From positions 226,561-290,560 of the forward strand of contig NZ_JAQQKV010000004.1 of the NCBI RefSeq assembly GCF_028550435.1: a stretch of 64,000 bases of DNA. The letters are read 5' to 3'. The translations under genes and the position numbers were made by a program. The notes below the pieces were generated by a model. The model was not told where the DNA came from, ran no database searches, and worked only from the letters and a program-made list of their open reading frames with translations. Below are positions 56,200-64,000 of the stretch, one piece after another (position 1 is the first letter of the stretch; the number at the start of each line of letters is the position of its first letter). The DNA comes from Asticcacaulis machinosus. GTDB taxonomy: Bacteria; Pseudomonadota; Alphaproteobacteria; Caulobacterales; Caulobacteraceae.

Positions 56200-59073
56200 C
56201 TATTTCGCTTCCGGCTTGGCCTGAAGCCTCAGGGCCTTTTCTTTGACGAGATAGGCCTGGGCCAGCTTTTGCAGATCGGTGGCGGTGACCTTTTCCAGTT
56301 CGGCCTTACGGGTGCGGACGGCCTCGACCTTGCGCGGATCGGTCGATGAGCCCGGCAGGACACCCGCCCAGAAACCGTTGGTTTTCAGGGTGACTTCGTA
56401 TTTGTCCAGCACGGGCTTTCTGGCCCGCAACAGTTCGTCCTCAGTAACACCTTTGGTTTTTAGGTCGTCCACAATGGCCATGACAGAGGTATAGAATACC
56501 TCATCCTGATCCGGTTTAACGGTGGCTGAGGCGCCGATATAGCCGAACCCCTTGAAAGCGTTGGAGGCGACGGATGAGGCGGACGAGCCATAGGACGCGC
56601 CTTGTTTTTCACGGATTTCCTCGATCAGGCGCAGGGTCATAACTTCGGACAGCAGTTCAAGGCCGCGTGCGGTCTGGGTACTGGCGAAGAAGTCGGTGGT
56701 CGGGAAGGCGATGTAGGACAGGTTCTGGTCTTCGCGGCCCTTGTGGGTAAAGACCTGATGCAGATTGGTGGTCGGGAATTTGACGACATTACCCTTCGGC
56801 GCGATGGCCAGGGCTTTGCGCGGGGCAAGGGTGGCAAAGGTCGCATCAACCTGTTTCAGCGCCTCTTCTACGGTAATGTTGCCGACAAAGGTGATCTCGA
56901 CCGGTGATTTGGTAAGCAGGGTCTGAGTAAAGGCCTTGACCTCATCATTGGTGGTTTTCAGGAATTCATCCTGTGAGGGGATGCCGAAACGGTCATCGCC
57001 GGAGCGGATCACGCGCGGGGCGTTGACACTGAAAACGCTGTTGGGGCTGGACTGGAGCTGGGTATAGTAGTTCGGCACAAAGGCTTTCAGGCGCGCGAAC
57101 GCATCGGCGCGGAAGGCCGTATCGGTGGTGAAGGCCATCAGCACCTGCATCTGGGTGGTCAGGTCGTCCTTGGTGGTGCCGCCGGCTAAGGTCGCCGAAT
57201 CTTCGCCAATATTATAGCTGAGGCCATAAATCTTACCGGCCAGAGTTTCCTTGATTTCTTCGGCCTCAAGCTTGCCCAGGCCGCCTTCGAACACACCGGC
57301 GGATGAGGCCTCGAACACCGGTGCGCTGGAGCCCGGAGCAATGGTTTGCAGACCGCCGGCAAACCGCACGGTGACCAGAATTTCATTGTCCTTAAAGGTA
57401 GTCGGCTTGATATTGACCCTTACACCATTGGCATAGGTCACCTGCGTGATGCCAAGATCGGCCAGGGTTTCGGTCTTGACGACCTTTGACGGGGTGCCGA
57501 ACTGCGCATAGGGCCAGGGCTTTTTATCAATCGCCAGTGGTTCAACCACATTCTGCGCCATCAGGGTCTGGTAGGTTGCCTGAATGGCGGCCTGATCGAA
57601 TTTGGCTGCATCCGAGCCCTGACGCGAAATCAGCGGGCCGTCGCCCAGATCCAGCCCCTTGATGCGGGCATTGATGGTCTCAAGCGTCAGCCGGGGCTTG
57701 ATTTTATTGAAGAAGGCCAGATTTTGGGTAGGCGAGGTCAGCACCTCATTGTCGCCTAAGGTGCCAATGATCTGTCCGGCAATGGCGCCGGTGTTGCGGG
57801 TCTTCTCCCCCTTGACGGCGGCATCGAGGCCGGCGGCAAATTCGGTCAGGACGCGATCAAGTTCGGCCTGAGAGACGCCGTAAGCCTGAAACTGGCGCAG
57901 GGTCATTAAAGCTTGCTCCAGCGCCGCCTTGTCCTGACCGGGCTTGGGGGTAATCATCAGGCTGTTGGTTTCAGCGGTCTTGTTGACGCTGCCACTGCCG
58001 AAGCTGGCCGCCGCAAACTGGGTTTCCGGGGCTTTCGACTGGCGCTCCAGCCGCAGGTTCACAATGGCGGCGATAATGTTGTCGAGGGTGTCATCAAAAT
58101 CGCTGGCCTCGGTTTCCACACTGCCGTCAAAGGGCTTGAACCATGATACTGACAGCGAATCGGGCAGGCCGGACTCGGCATAGGTATGAACGCGCTGGCC
58201 TTTGTTCGCATAGGTGCCGAAGCTGGTCAGGGCGTTTTTCGTCTGGGGCTTGCCCTGCCAGTCGCCGAATTTGGCCTTGATCTTGGCCTCAATCTCATCG
58301 GGATTGATGTCGCCGACGATCACCAGAGTGGCATATTCCGGCCGGTAGAAATCATGATAAAAATCGACAAAAGCTTGTGCTGGCGCCGTTTTGATCACCT
58401 CGACCTGACCGATGGGAAGGCGCTCAGGATAGGGCTGACCAGCAAACGCTGACTTGGCAAAGGCTATATAGGCGCGCATCCCCGGTGAGGCGCGGGCGCG
58501 TTCTTCGCCCAGAATGACGCCGCGTTCAGCTTCAATGGCCTTGGGATCGAGCAACAGATTGCTGGCCGTTTCGCGCATCAGCATCAGGGCGGTGTCGACG
58601 ATTTCCGGATCGACCTTCGGCAGGTCCAGCATGTAGACCGTCTCATCGAACGAGGTATAGGCGTTGGTGTCGGGGCCGAATTTCAGGCCGTGACGCTCCA
58701 GGATTTTGATCATCTCGCCTTCGGGCACATTCTTTGAGCCGTTAAAGGCCATGTGCTCAAGGAAGTGAGCCAGTCCCTGCTGGGCGTCGGTTTCCATCAG
58801 AGATCCGGCATCGAAACGTAAACGCACCGCCGCTGTGCCCGGAGGGGTGGCGTTCTTATAGATCACATAGGTCATGCCGTTGGAAAGCTTACCAAAACGG
58901 GCGGCAGGATCAGGGGTAAGGTCACTTTTGGTTTGCGCAAATCCGACCGGCGGATTGGCCTTGAGGGCTTGGGCGTGGACGGCCACGGGAGCCAGAGCGG
59001 TAGTCAGCGCCGTTGTGGACAGGGCCAGGGCCAAAGAAAAGACAAAAATTCCGCGGGTTTTGCGCAAAAGCAT
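56200..59073 (-). CDS. M16-family zinc metallopeptidase (exported)
   Basis: The product is a 957-residue exported M16 (pitrilysin/insulysin) peptidase. A signal peptide spans about residues 1-35. The inverted zinc motif HFLEHMAF (HxxEH) lies early, with the downstream Glu in EAERGVILGEE; the second, inactive M16 repeat occupies the C-terminal half (LRLIEEIREKQGASYGSSASS is the family's substrate-binding strand). It degrades peptides in the periplasm. GAGG precedes the ATG at 59073 but lies inside a hairpin (59074-59111). It is downstream of hfaD on the same strand with 114 bases between, so it may be read from its own start. Confidence 0.93.
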   Translation of the reverse strand: MLLRKTRGIFVFSLALALSTTALTTALAPVAVHAQALKANPPVGFAQTKSDLTPDPAARFGKLSNGMTYVIYKNATPPGTAAVRLRFDAGSLMETDAQQGLAHFLEHMAFNGSKNVPEGEMIKILERHGLKFGPDTNAYTSFDETVYMLDLPKVDPEIVDTALMLMRETASNLLLDPKAIEAERGVILGEERARASPGMRAYIAFAKSAFAGQPYPERLPIGQVEVIKTAPAQAFVDFYHDFYRPEYATLVIVGDINPDEIEAKIKAKFGDWQGKPQTKNALTSFGTYANKGQRVHTYAESGLPDSLSVSWFKPFDGSVETEASDFDDTLDNIIAAIVNLRLERQSKAPETQFAAASFGSGSVNKTAETNSLMITPKPGQDKAALEQALMTLRQFQAYGVSQAELDRVLTEFAAGLDAAVKGEKTRNTGAIAGQIIGTLGDNEVLTSPTQNLAFFNKIKPRLTLETINARIKGLDLGDGPLISRQGSDAAKFDQAAIQATYQTLMAQNVVEPLAIDKKPWPYAQFGTPSKVVKTETLADLGITQVTYANGVRVNIKPTTFKDNEILVTVRFAGGLQTIAPGSSAPVFEASSAGVFEGGLGKLEAEEIKETLAGKIYGLSYNIGEDSATLAGGTTKDDLTTQMQVLMAFTTDTAFRADAFARLKAFVPNYYTQLQSSPNSVFSVNAPRVIRSGDDRFGIPSQDEFLKTTNDEVKAFTQTLLTKSPVEITFVGNITVEEALKQVDATFATLAPRKALAIAPKGNVVKFPTTNLHQVFTHKGREDQNLSYIAFPTTDFFASTQTARGLELLSEVMTLRLIEEIREKQGASYGSSASSVASNAFKGFGYIGASATVKPDQDEVFYTSVMAIVDDLKTKGVTEDELLRARKPVLDKYEVTLKTNGFWAGVLPGSSTDPRKVEAVRTRKAELEKVTATDLQKLAQAYLVKEKALRLQAKPEAK

Positions 59074-59111
59074 CAGGGTCGCCTCATAAGTTTCTTATGA
59101 AAGCGACCCTG
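59074..59111 (-). promoter_or_regulatory. Start-site hairpin masking the M16 gene ribosome binding site
   Basis: On the minus strand the mRNA just before the ATG can fold CAGGGTCGC-TT-TCATAAG, loop AAA, CTTATGA-G-GCGACCCTG, a 16-bp stem with one small internal mismatch. The 3' arm contains the GAGG ribosome binding site and ends directly at the AUG, so the site would be closed when the hairpin forms. Control by temperature, ligand or protein is inference; as DNA the same repeat could be an operator. Confidence 0.6.
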
Positions 59112-59187
59112 TATTATGTTCGTGGTTTTGAAAAGGCGTCAGGCTTTGGATTACGAAAATGTAATCCTGCGAAGCGGGGAGGAGAGA

Positions 59188-60507
59188 CTACGGATTGCCG
59201 GAAGTGTAGTAGGTCGCCGTATTACCGGTGGCGCGGGCAACCGACACAATCGAGCGGCCAGTACCGGTGATATTGACGGTGTTGGTGGCCGTCACATCGC
59301 CATTATTGACCTGATTGTTGTTGACGCTCATGTTCGGCTCGCACGCCCCGCAGGCATAGCCCATAGCCGAATTGCCGGTGGCATCGGATTGCAGGTAGGT
59401 GTCATAGCCGTCCTGACCGGTGAACTGAGCGCTGGCCTCAACCCCGCCGGAATTGAGCTGGCTATTGTCGATTTCCACATACTTATCGTTATTGCCCGCG
59501 ATCAGCAGGTTGCCGGTGCTGGAGGCCGTGGCGGTCGCTGTGCCGTACTGGGTGGCCAGAATGCGCGTATCCGCCAGAACCACGTCGTTGGCATTAGTCT
59601 GATCTGAGCGCACCACCATTGACCCGCCGGTATTGCCGACATTGACGGTGTTGGCAACGGCATTAGCCGTGCCCGCGACGTTCCACAGATTGGTGCCTGA
59701 CGCGTCGCTATAGGCTTCGGTGCGGGTAGCCGCGCTGGTGGTTTGGGTCACCTGATGAAGCTGGGAACCGCGATCATCTCCGTTTGCCTGAAAATAGTTG
59801 TTATAGGCATTCGACGCATAAAGGTTGGGTGAGGGCGAATATTGCACCGACGTCGTGGTTCGGGCCCGCACATCGGTATTCGAGGCCTGGGTGGTGTTGG
59901 ACACGATCCGGGCTTCGGTTGCCCCAAATTCCTGATGGTTGACGATGGCCGTGGTCTGGACTTCACCGCTGGAATAGATAGTCCCGTTTGGCGCGGCGAT
60001 CTCACTGTCGGCATAGACGTGATTGGCGGTTGACGTCTGGTTGATCGTGGTCGTCAGTTCGCCCTGAACGGCAGCAAAGCTGCCGGAATTGCCGATGCCT
60101 TGCGTTTCCATATAGACTGGCGTGCCGATGGATTTGCCGGTTTCGCCCGCGACCGCCGTGCTGTTCAGGCGTGTGCTGGCCTCGATCACACCTGAATTGG
60201 TCTGAACCGAGTTGAGCGTGGCGTTCACCTGCGCGTTGCCGCCGTCCATACGGTTGCCGGTGGCATAGGTGCGCAAAGACGTCAGGCCGTCATTGATATA
60301 GACATTGGCGGTCTGAGCTGAGGTAACGGCACCGGTATTGGACTGCGTATTGGTGCACGCGCGCATACCGTTGGTCAGCGGGCAGGCGGCCTGCGTCGCG
60401 TCGGCATCGGGCACAGTGACATTATAGTCCTGACTAGTAGCGGGAGACCACGCGGCAGCACTTATCGCCATCACGCTGGTCATGATCGTGATCAGGCTTG
60501 GTCGCAT
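59188..60507 (-). CDS. hfaD: Holdfast attachment protein HfaD
   Basis: The product is the 439-residue HfaD-type holdfast anchor, an outer-surface protein that with HfaA ties the holdfast polysaccharide to the stalked cell. Residues 1-24 are a signal peptide (IMTSVMAISAAAW). The rest is a low-complexity Asn/Thr/Ser/Gly/Ala-rich beta structure with repeats Q-x-N-x-G-x-V (at about residues 55, 102, 350 and 399). The C terminus contains CGACEP and QVNNGDVTATNTVNITGTG, similar to the HfaA C terminus. I chose ATG 60507 because the longer frame to 60666 has no signal peptide; it overlaps hfaB by 74 bases. Identification rests on the gene order and composition. Confidence 0.87.
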   Translation of the reverse strand: MRPSLITIMTSVMAISAAAWSPATSQDYNVTVPDADATQAACPLTNGMRACTNTQSNTGAVTSAQTANVYINDGLTSLRTYATGNRMDGGNAQVNATLNSVQTNSGVIEASTRLNSTAVAGETGKSIGTPVYMETQGIGNSGSFAAVQGELTTTINQTSTANHVYADSEIAAPNGTIYSSGEVQTTAIVNHQEFGATEARIVSNTTQASNTDVRARTTTSVQYSPSPNLYASNAYNNYFQANGDDRGSQLHQVTQTTSAATRTEAYSDASGTNLWNVAGTANAVANTVNVGNTGGSMVVRSDQTNANDVVLADTRILATQYGTATATASSTGNLLIAGNNDKYVEIDNSQLNSGGVEASAQFTGQDGYDTYLQSDATGNSAMGYACGACEPNMSVNNNQVNNGDVTATNTVNITGTGRSIVSVARATGNTATYYTSGNP

Positions 60508-61552
60508 GGGGCTTATCCTTTGGTTTATCTTCGGTCTGGCGAGCGGCATCGTCGGCAACGCGGCCGGTTTTACGCCAGCGCTGAGGATCTTCGCGGGTGC
60601 CGGCATTGTTGGTCTCCAGATTATTATAGGCCGGGGTGAAACCACCCGTGGCACCCGTCGTGGCATTATAGTTGAGGAAATCGTCTTTTGGGCTCAGGCA
60701 CACTTCGGGGCCCGCCGCACCATAAAGGTTGGTCATGAACTCCAGCGTGGCGCGCTCAATCAGGGCCCGCACAGCCAGTTGCATTGGCTCTAAGCCGCCT
60801 TCGCCAGCTGAAATGTCAAAGATATTGCCGTTAAAGAAGTCGAACACCCCGGCCTTGATCTCACGGCCGATGATCTGCTTCTGATAGGAAATGACATCGA
60901 CCACTTCGAGCGTGCGGGTATCGACCAGACGCAGATCAAGGGCGACGTTCATTACATAAAGACGGGCATTTAAAATGCCTTTGGTGTCACGCGCGTCGGC
61001 GTCTCCGACATAGGCATCAAGGCCGCTGGAGCGGATGTTGTAGTTTAGTTCGGTAATACCGCCGACGATGTGGAAATCCGAACCGGCGATCTGACCCGCC
61101 ATGATCTTACGGTACTCACCGGCCACCGTCGGATCCGACATCGGGGCGTCAGTGATCAGCTTATTGTTGGCATATTTCAGTTCAAGTTCGGATACTGACG
61201 TATCGAAACGCTCGACCTGACGCGCGCCGGCCTTGGCAAGGGCCGTCATGGCCATGAGCGAAGCGCCCTGGGTGATCTTGCGGCCACCCTCGTATTCGAC
61301 CTTGCCCGTATAGTCCGAGATCCGGCCCACGGCCATGCGTGGCGAGGCCAAACGATGGGCACGGGCGTAGGATGACAGGCAGACCAGAGCGTCGGAATAG
61401 GCAGTCGGGTTAGCGGTGACCGGCGCATTGCCAATCGGCTTGGCATAGATGCCGCTGGGGCCCGCCACAGGCGATACGCAGCCAGATAAGGTCGCAGCGG
61501 CAGCGATGAGGGCCGCGGTGCGCGTCAGGTTACGTTTCATATTAGAAGCCAT
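60434..61552 (-). CDS. hfaB: Holdfast attachment protein HfaB (CsgG-like secretion lipoprotein)
   Basis: The product is a 372-residue outer-membrane lipoprotein of the CsgG/HfaB family. The signal peptide ends at the lipobox LSGC. CsgG-type segments are AVGRISDYTGKVEYEGGRKITQGAS, DTSVSELELKYANNK, DLRLVDTRTLEVVDVISYQKQI and FEFM-like EFMTNLYG. By analogy with curli CsgG, HfaB forms the pore that exports HfaA and HfaD. The C-terminal 60 residues are a charged, His/Asp/Lys-rich tail whose end overlaps hfaD. AGGAA 9 bases upstream supports ATG 61552; it overlaps the hfaA end by 11 bases. Confidence 0.93.
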   Translation of the reverse strand: MASNMKRNLTRTAALIAAAATLSGCVSPVAGPSGIYAKPIGNAPVTANPTAYSDALVCLSSYARAHRLASPRMAVGRISDYTGKVEYEGGRKITQGASLMAMTALAKAGARQVERFDTSVSELELKYANNKLITDAPMSDPTVAGEYRKIMAGQIAGSDFHIVGGITELNYNIRSSGLDAYVGDADARDTKGILNARLYVMNVALDLRLVDTRTLEVVDVISYQKQIIGREIKAGVFDFFNGNIFDISAGEGGLEPMQLAVRALIERATLEFMTNLYGAAGPEVCLSPKDDFLNYNATTGATGGFTPAYNNLETNNAGTREDPQRWRKTGRVADDAARQTEDKPKDKPHATKPDHDHDQRDGDKCCRVVSRY

Positions 61553-61988
61553 TAGAAAGAGTTCCTGTGATATCAGCATCGGCCGTGGCCGTGTTGGTTC
61601 CGGCATTGGCGGTGACATTGCCGTTATTGATTTGCGTCGAATCGATCATGACGGTGTTGTAATTGCCGCTGACGACGACCGAGAGATTGTTGCCGATGGC
61701 GGTAGCGCCACCGATGGCGCCCGCGCCGGAATAGGCGTCGGCGGCCCCGCTGGCGCGGCCATAGGCATAGACTGAGTTATCGGCACCGGTGACGATCACG
61801 CCGTCGACGATGACGCGATTGCCGCTGGCGTCACGGGTTGACGGGTTAATAGCGCGTTCTTCTGAGCCGCGCGCACGGCCATAGCCGGTTTCAAAGCTGG
61901 AGGATGTGGAGGACATGCTCTGAGCCTGAACGGTGCCGGATATCAGGGCCGCCGTCAGTCCAAGGGCTGAAAATATGATATGTTTCAT
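61542..61988 (-). CDS. hfaA: Holdfast attachment protein HfaA
   Basis: The product is the 148-residue curlin-like HfaA protein, first in the hfaABD order. A signal peptide (about 1-22, ending VQAQS) is followed by STRDASGNRVIVDGVIVTG, a region typical of HfaA, and a Gly/Ala/Asn/Thr-rich amyloid-like C terminus (QINNGNVTANAGTNTAT). HfaA forms the cell-surface part of the holdfast anchor together with HfaB and HfaD. The 219-base region upstream is the probable promoter of the operon; it contains TTAAAAATAAGGTATATA (about 62063), which resembles a CtrA box only loosely. Confidence 0.92.
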   Translation of the reverse strand: MKHIIFSALGLTAALISGTVQAQSMSSTSSSFETGYGRARGSEERAINPSTRDASGNRVIVDGVIVTGADNSVYAYGRASGAADAYSGAGAIGGATAIGNNLSVVVSGNYNTVMIDSTQINNGNVTANAGTNTATADADITGTLSNGF

Positions 61989-62207
61989 TATGTTCGCTCC
62001 ACAGGCTTTTGGCTCTCACGTCTGAGGCGAAAAGCAATTTGGATGCCAGTGTGAGGCAGAACATTAAAAATAAGGTATATATTGCCCTAAAATCGTACGC
62101 CGTTCAGACGGTCGCACTGTTTTTTGTCTCTATTTGCGCTAAAGGGGTGGTGCAGCGTGCGCAATGTGTGCTGAATTGGCATTCTTCTCATTAGGCTTTG
62201 CGTCACT

Positions 62208-62867
62208 TTGCCCGATACATCCCGCCGTCATCATGAACCTGCTTTTAATGCGCCCTGGCCGGCGCTTTTGCTGTGCGTCTTTATTTTGGGGCTGTATGGC
62301 CTTCAATCGATGGTGAGTGATGAGCAGCTTTTGTTCATCAATTTCGGTCTTTCGCCTATATTATTGTCGCAAGGGCATTGGTCTTCGCTAATTACCTCGC
62401 TGTTTTTGCACGGCAACTGGTTGCATGCCGGGATTAATGCGGTCATGGCGCTGGCGTTCGCCGCACCCGTTGCGCGCGCATTTGGTCTGGGTTTTCGCGG
62501 CTTCTTATCGTTTCTCGCCTTTTATCTGGTGTGCGGTATGGCGGCAGGCTTGGGTTACTGCCTTATACATATGAATCAGGATGTCATATTGGTCGGCGCG
62601 TCAGGCGCGGTCTCCGGCTTGATGGGGGCGGCTATGCGGCTGCGGATCGAAGGGCTGTTGCTACCCATCCTGAGTAAGCCCGTTATTGGCGCCAGCGTTG
62701 TCTGGATCGGCATAAACCTGTTTGCAGGCTTTTTCACCTTCATGCCGGGCGTTGAGGCGGGCTCGATTGCCTGGGAAGCTCACGTTTTCGGTTACTTATT
62801 TGGCCTGCTGCTGATTGGCGCCTGGCTGGGGGCGTTTCATCGCAAACGCCTGAAAGTGCTGCAATAG
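62208..62867 (+). CDS. Rhomboid-family intramembrane serine protease
   Basis: The product is a 219-residue rhomboid protease with six membrane segments. The catalytic Ser is about S132 in GASGAVSGLMG and the His about H192 in WEAHVFGYLFG. SLFLHGNWLHAGINAV and the conserved GxxxH region are present. It cleaves membrane proteins within the bilayer; substrates are unknown. The start is uncertain: the only early candidate is a TTG at 62208, with a weak ribosome binding site, and the next in-frame ATG lies inside the first helix. It is divergent from hfaA. Confidence 0.88.
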   Translation: MPDTSRRHHEPAFNAPWPALLLCVFILGLYGLQSMVSDEQLLFINFGLSPILLSQGHWSSLITSLFLHGNWLHAGINAVMALAFAAPVARAFGLGFRGFLSFLAFYLVCGMAAGLGYCLIHMNQDVILVGASGAVSGLMGAAMRLRIEGLLLPILSKPVIGASVVWIGINLFAGFFTFMPGVEAGSIAWEAHVFGYLFGLLLIGAWLGAFHRKRLKVLQ

Positions 62868-63019
62868 GCGAAAGACGTGCCGATTTGGCACAATCACGTA
62901 AATTTGACGAACGCAGTTATGTGGTGTGCGGTGTTAGCCATACATTATGATTGTCAAAACCGCGTTTTGGGGTGACCCTCTCCCTTTAATAAACAGACAT
63001 CCGTGGGAGGGTGCGTCTA

Positions 63020-63451
63020 ATGCTCATCAATCAGTTGCTGAATACAAAGGGTCATCAGGTTTTTACGGTCTCTCCGGAAGAGACCGTTTCGGCGATTGCC
63101 GCTCTATTATATGCGCGCCGGGTAGGGGCCTTTATCGTGGCAGACAAAATCGGTCGCGTGGTTGGGATTGTCTCTGAGCGCGACGTTATTCGGGCTTTAG
63201 CGCAAATTGGGCCGGATGCGCTGTCCCGCTCTGTCACAGATATTATGACCAAGGATGTGATTTCGGCCAGCCCGTGTGAGTCGATTGAGGTTTTGCTTGA
63301 GCGTATGACGGATCGCCGGATTCGGCACTTGCCGGTTATGGACGGCACAAAGCTAGTCGGGATCGTGTCGATCGGGGATCTGGTTAAGGCGCGTATCTCC
63401 GTCGCCGAAGCCGAAGCTCAGGGGCTTAAAGCATATATCGCTGCGGGCTAG
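63020..63451 (+). CDS. Two-CBS-domain protein
   Basis: The product is a 143-residue protein made of two CBS motifs (a Bateman module), which bind adenosyl nucleotides or other ligands. Typical strands are VGAFIVADKIGRVVGIVSERDVIRAL and IRHLPVMDGTKLVGIVSIGDLVKARI. No attached enzyme domain is present. It could be a stand-alone energy sensor. The ATG at 63020 has GGGAGG 9 bases upstream; GTG at 63011 is an alternative. A terminator follows. Confidence 0.93.
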   Translation: MLINQLLNTKGHQVFTVSPEETVSAIAALLYARRVGAFIVADKIGRVVGIVSERDVIRALAQIGPDALSRSVTDIMTKDVISASPCESIEVLLERMTDRRIRHLPVMDGTKLVGIVSIGDLVKARISVAEAEAQGLKAYIAAG

Positions 63452-63485
63452 GCGAGGGCGCTCTTATATATGTAGTGAAATGAGG

Positions 63486-63515
63486 CGGGCGCGTGGGGTA
63501 AAGCGCGCCCGTTTT
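63486..63515 (+). terminator. Intrinsic terminator after the CBS gene
   Basis: CGGGCGCG (63486-63493) and CGCGCCCG (63504-63511) form an 8-bp GC-rich stem with a 10-base loop, followed by TTTTGTT. Confidence 0.82.
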
Positions 63516-63556
63516 GTTGTGTCTGGGGAAAAGTCTTAATAAACGTAAATGAGGGC

Positions 63557-63586
63557 TTGCGTAAGGTGCCGCCCCTTGCCTATAAG
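63557..63586 (+). promoter_or_regulatory. Promoter-like module 1
   Basis: TTGCGT (63557-63562), 18-base spacer, TATAAG (63581-63586), then CCGCCTCC. The -10 hexamer and the GC-rich initiator match module 3 at 63920-63947. The -35 hexamer is weak. Confidence 0.45.
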
Positions 63587-63794
63587 CCGCCTCCCGGTTG
63601 GACGCCTCTACGGATTGCGACGACGGAGCCAAGCTTTTTTAGTTTTGCTCTTGATGCCTTTCTTAAATAGAGTTATGTTCCGCCTTCCTCCGATTCTGTT
63701 GGGCTGGAAGGGTCGTCTGCTAAGATGCTCCTTGCGGTTTTGCTGTCTCTGAATTCTGACCCAAGTGGGTTGGTGATTTAAAGAAAAAGATCGG

Positions 63795-63822
63795 TTGACA
63801 GGGTGTTTTTGCTTCTGTAGGA
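63795..63822 (+). promoter_or_regulatory. Promoter-like module 2
   Basis: TTGACA (63795-63800), 16-base spacer, TGTAGG (63817-63822), then CGCCGCTC (63824-63831). TTGACA and CGCCGCTC are spaced as in module 3 (29 against 28 bases). The -10 hexamer is weak. Confidence 0.5.
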
Positions 63823-63919
63823 ACGCCGCTCCGCTGAGAAGGTTTTGGTCTGATTGGTGGGTGTGTGGGTTGGTTATTTTGGTTTTTGGAATTTCTAAAA
63901 ACTTTTTAAAAATAACTAG

Positions 63920-63947
63920 TTGACACGAAAAACTGAGCGGTTATAAG
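63920..63947 (+). promoter_or_regulatory. Strong promoter-like module 3 with AT-rich upstream element
   Basis: TTGACA (63920-63925), 16-base spacer, TATAAG (63942-63947), then CGCCGCTC (63948-63955). AT-rich CTTTTTAAAAATAAC lies just upstream like an UP element. Strength and position fit a ribosomal RNA promoter, with the operon beyond the window; the rRNA link is inference. Confidence 0.6.
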
Positions 63948-64000
63948 CGCCGCTCTCCACGAGGAAGCCTACGGGTTTTGAGTGGTTTGGCTGAGGGTTC

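Larger units (their letters stand above)
63452..64000. other. Non-coding region, probable leader of an rRNA operon
   Basis: After the CBS terminator no gene can be supported to the end of the window. The region contains three tandem promoter-like modules reading rightward and is AT-rich in places, unlike coding DNA here. Short open frames in it have no ribosome binding site or family similarity. Confidence 0.6.

Noticed and set aside
62009..62194. A 61-codon open frame between hfaA and the rhomboid gene
   Set aside because: It starts with TTG, has no ribosome binding site, and no sequence feature other than one hydrophobic stretch. It occupies the probable promoter region of two divergent genes.

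Overview
The window looks like a chromosomal segment of a member of the Caulobacteraceae, most probably an Asticcacaulis-like species. The best evidence is a complete hfaA-hfaB-hfaD set (holdfast anchor genes, 59188-61988). A 1000-residue TonB-dependent receptor, several exported peptidases and glycosidases, a moderate GC content and Caulobacter-style lipid A, ubiquinone and c-di-GMP genes fit this. I saw no prophage, insertion sequence, CRISPR array or tRNA gene. All family assignments come from reading motifs; no database search was run.

Region by region: (1) 1-2055 is the 3' part of a GH2 beta-galactosidase, followed by a drug/metabolite exporter and a winged-helix regulator. (2) 3771-24989 is a large peptide and amino-acid scavenging locus. 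A minus-strand run holds three S10 serine carboxypeptidases, an exported amidohydrolase, RidA, an ornithine-cyclodeaminase-family enzyme, an APC permease, a class I/II aminotransferase and an Lrp/AsnC regulator. A plus-strand run holds a Tat-exported PLP enzyme, three tandem M61 aminopeptidases and the TonB-dependent receptor. Their promoter regions share short sequence elements, which suggests co-regulation. (3) 25125-34484 carries a GH35 beta-galactosidase, two small membrane proteins, an acyltransferase-3 gene with two duplicated membrane proteins and a winged-helix regulator, a host-attachment-family protein, a pseudouridine synthase, a Bax-inhibitor-1-like protein and a GH27 alpha-galactosidase. 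(4) 34602-44998 has purD and the lipid A / Kdo block lpxK-waaA-DUF374-msbA. A phosphatase and a CPBP protease gene separate this block from DUF4170, an inositol-monophosphatase-family enzyme and pmbA. (5) 45298-55045 has a GGDEF-EAL protein, ubiD, a nucleoside-diphosphate-sugar epimerase-like protein, VOC, a methyltransferase, a DUF3298 lipoprotein, ubiA, an unknown protein, a cysteine-cluster protein, PPK2 and a PAS protein. (6) 55197-63451 has an odd secreted Ala-Ser-His-rich protein, a 155-bp nested-inverted-repeat element, an M16 protease with a start-site hairpin, hfaDBA, a rhomboid protease and a CBS protein. (7) 63452-64000 is non-coding and carries three promoter-like modules reading rightward, probably the upstream region of an rRNA operon that lies outside the window.

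The working model for region 2 is this. Peptides cross the outer membrane through the TonB-dependent receptor. Periplasmic M61 aminopeptidases and S10 carboxypeptidases trim them from both ends, with help from the amidohydrolase and the Tat-exported PLP enzyme. The APC permease imports the products. The aminotransferase, the cyclodeaminase-family enzyme and RidA process them under Lrp/AsnC control. This is inference from gene content, exported-protein signals and shared promoter elements; the substrate cannot be read from the sequence.
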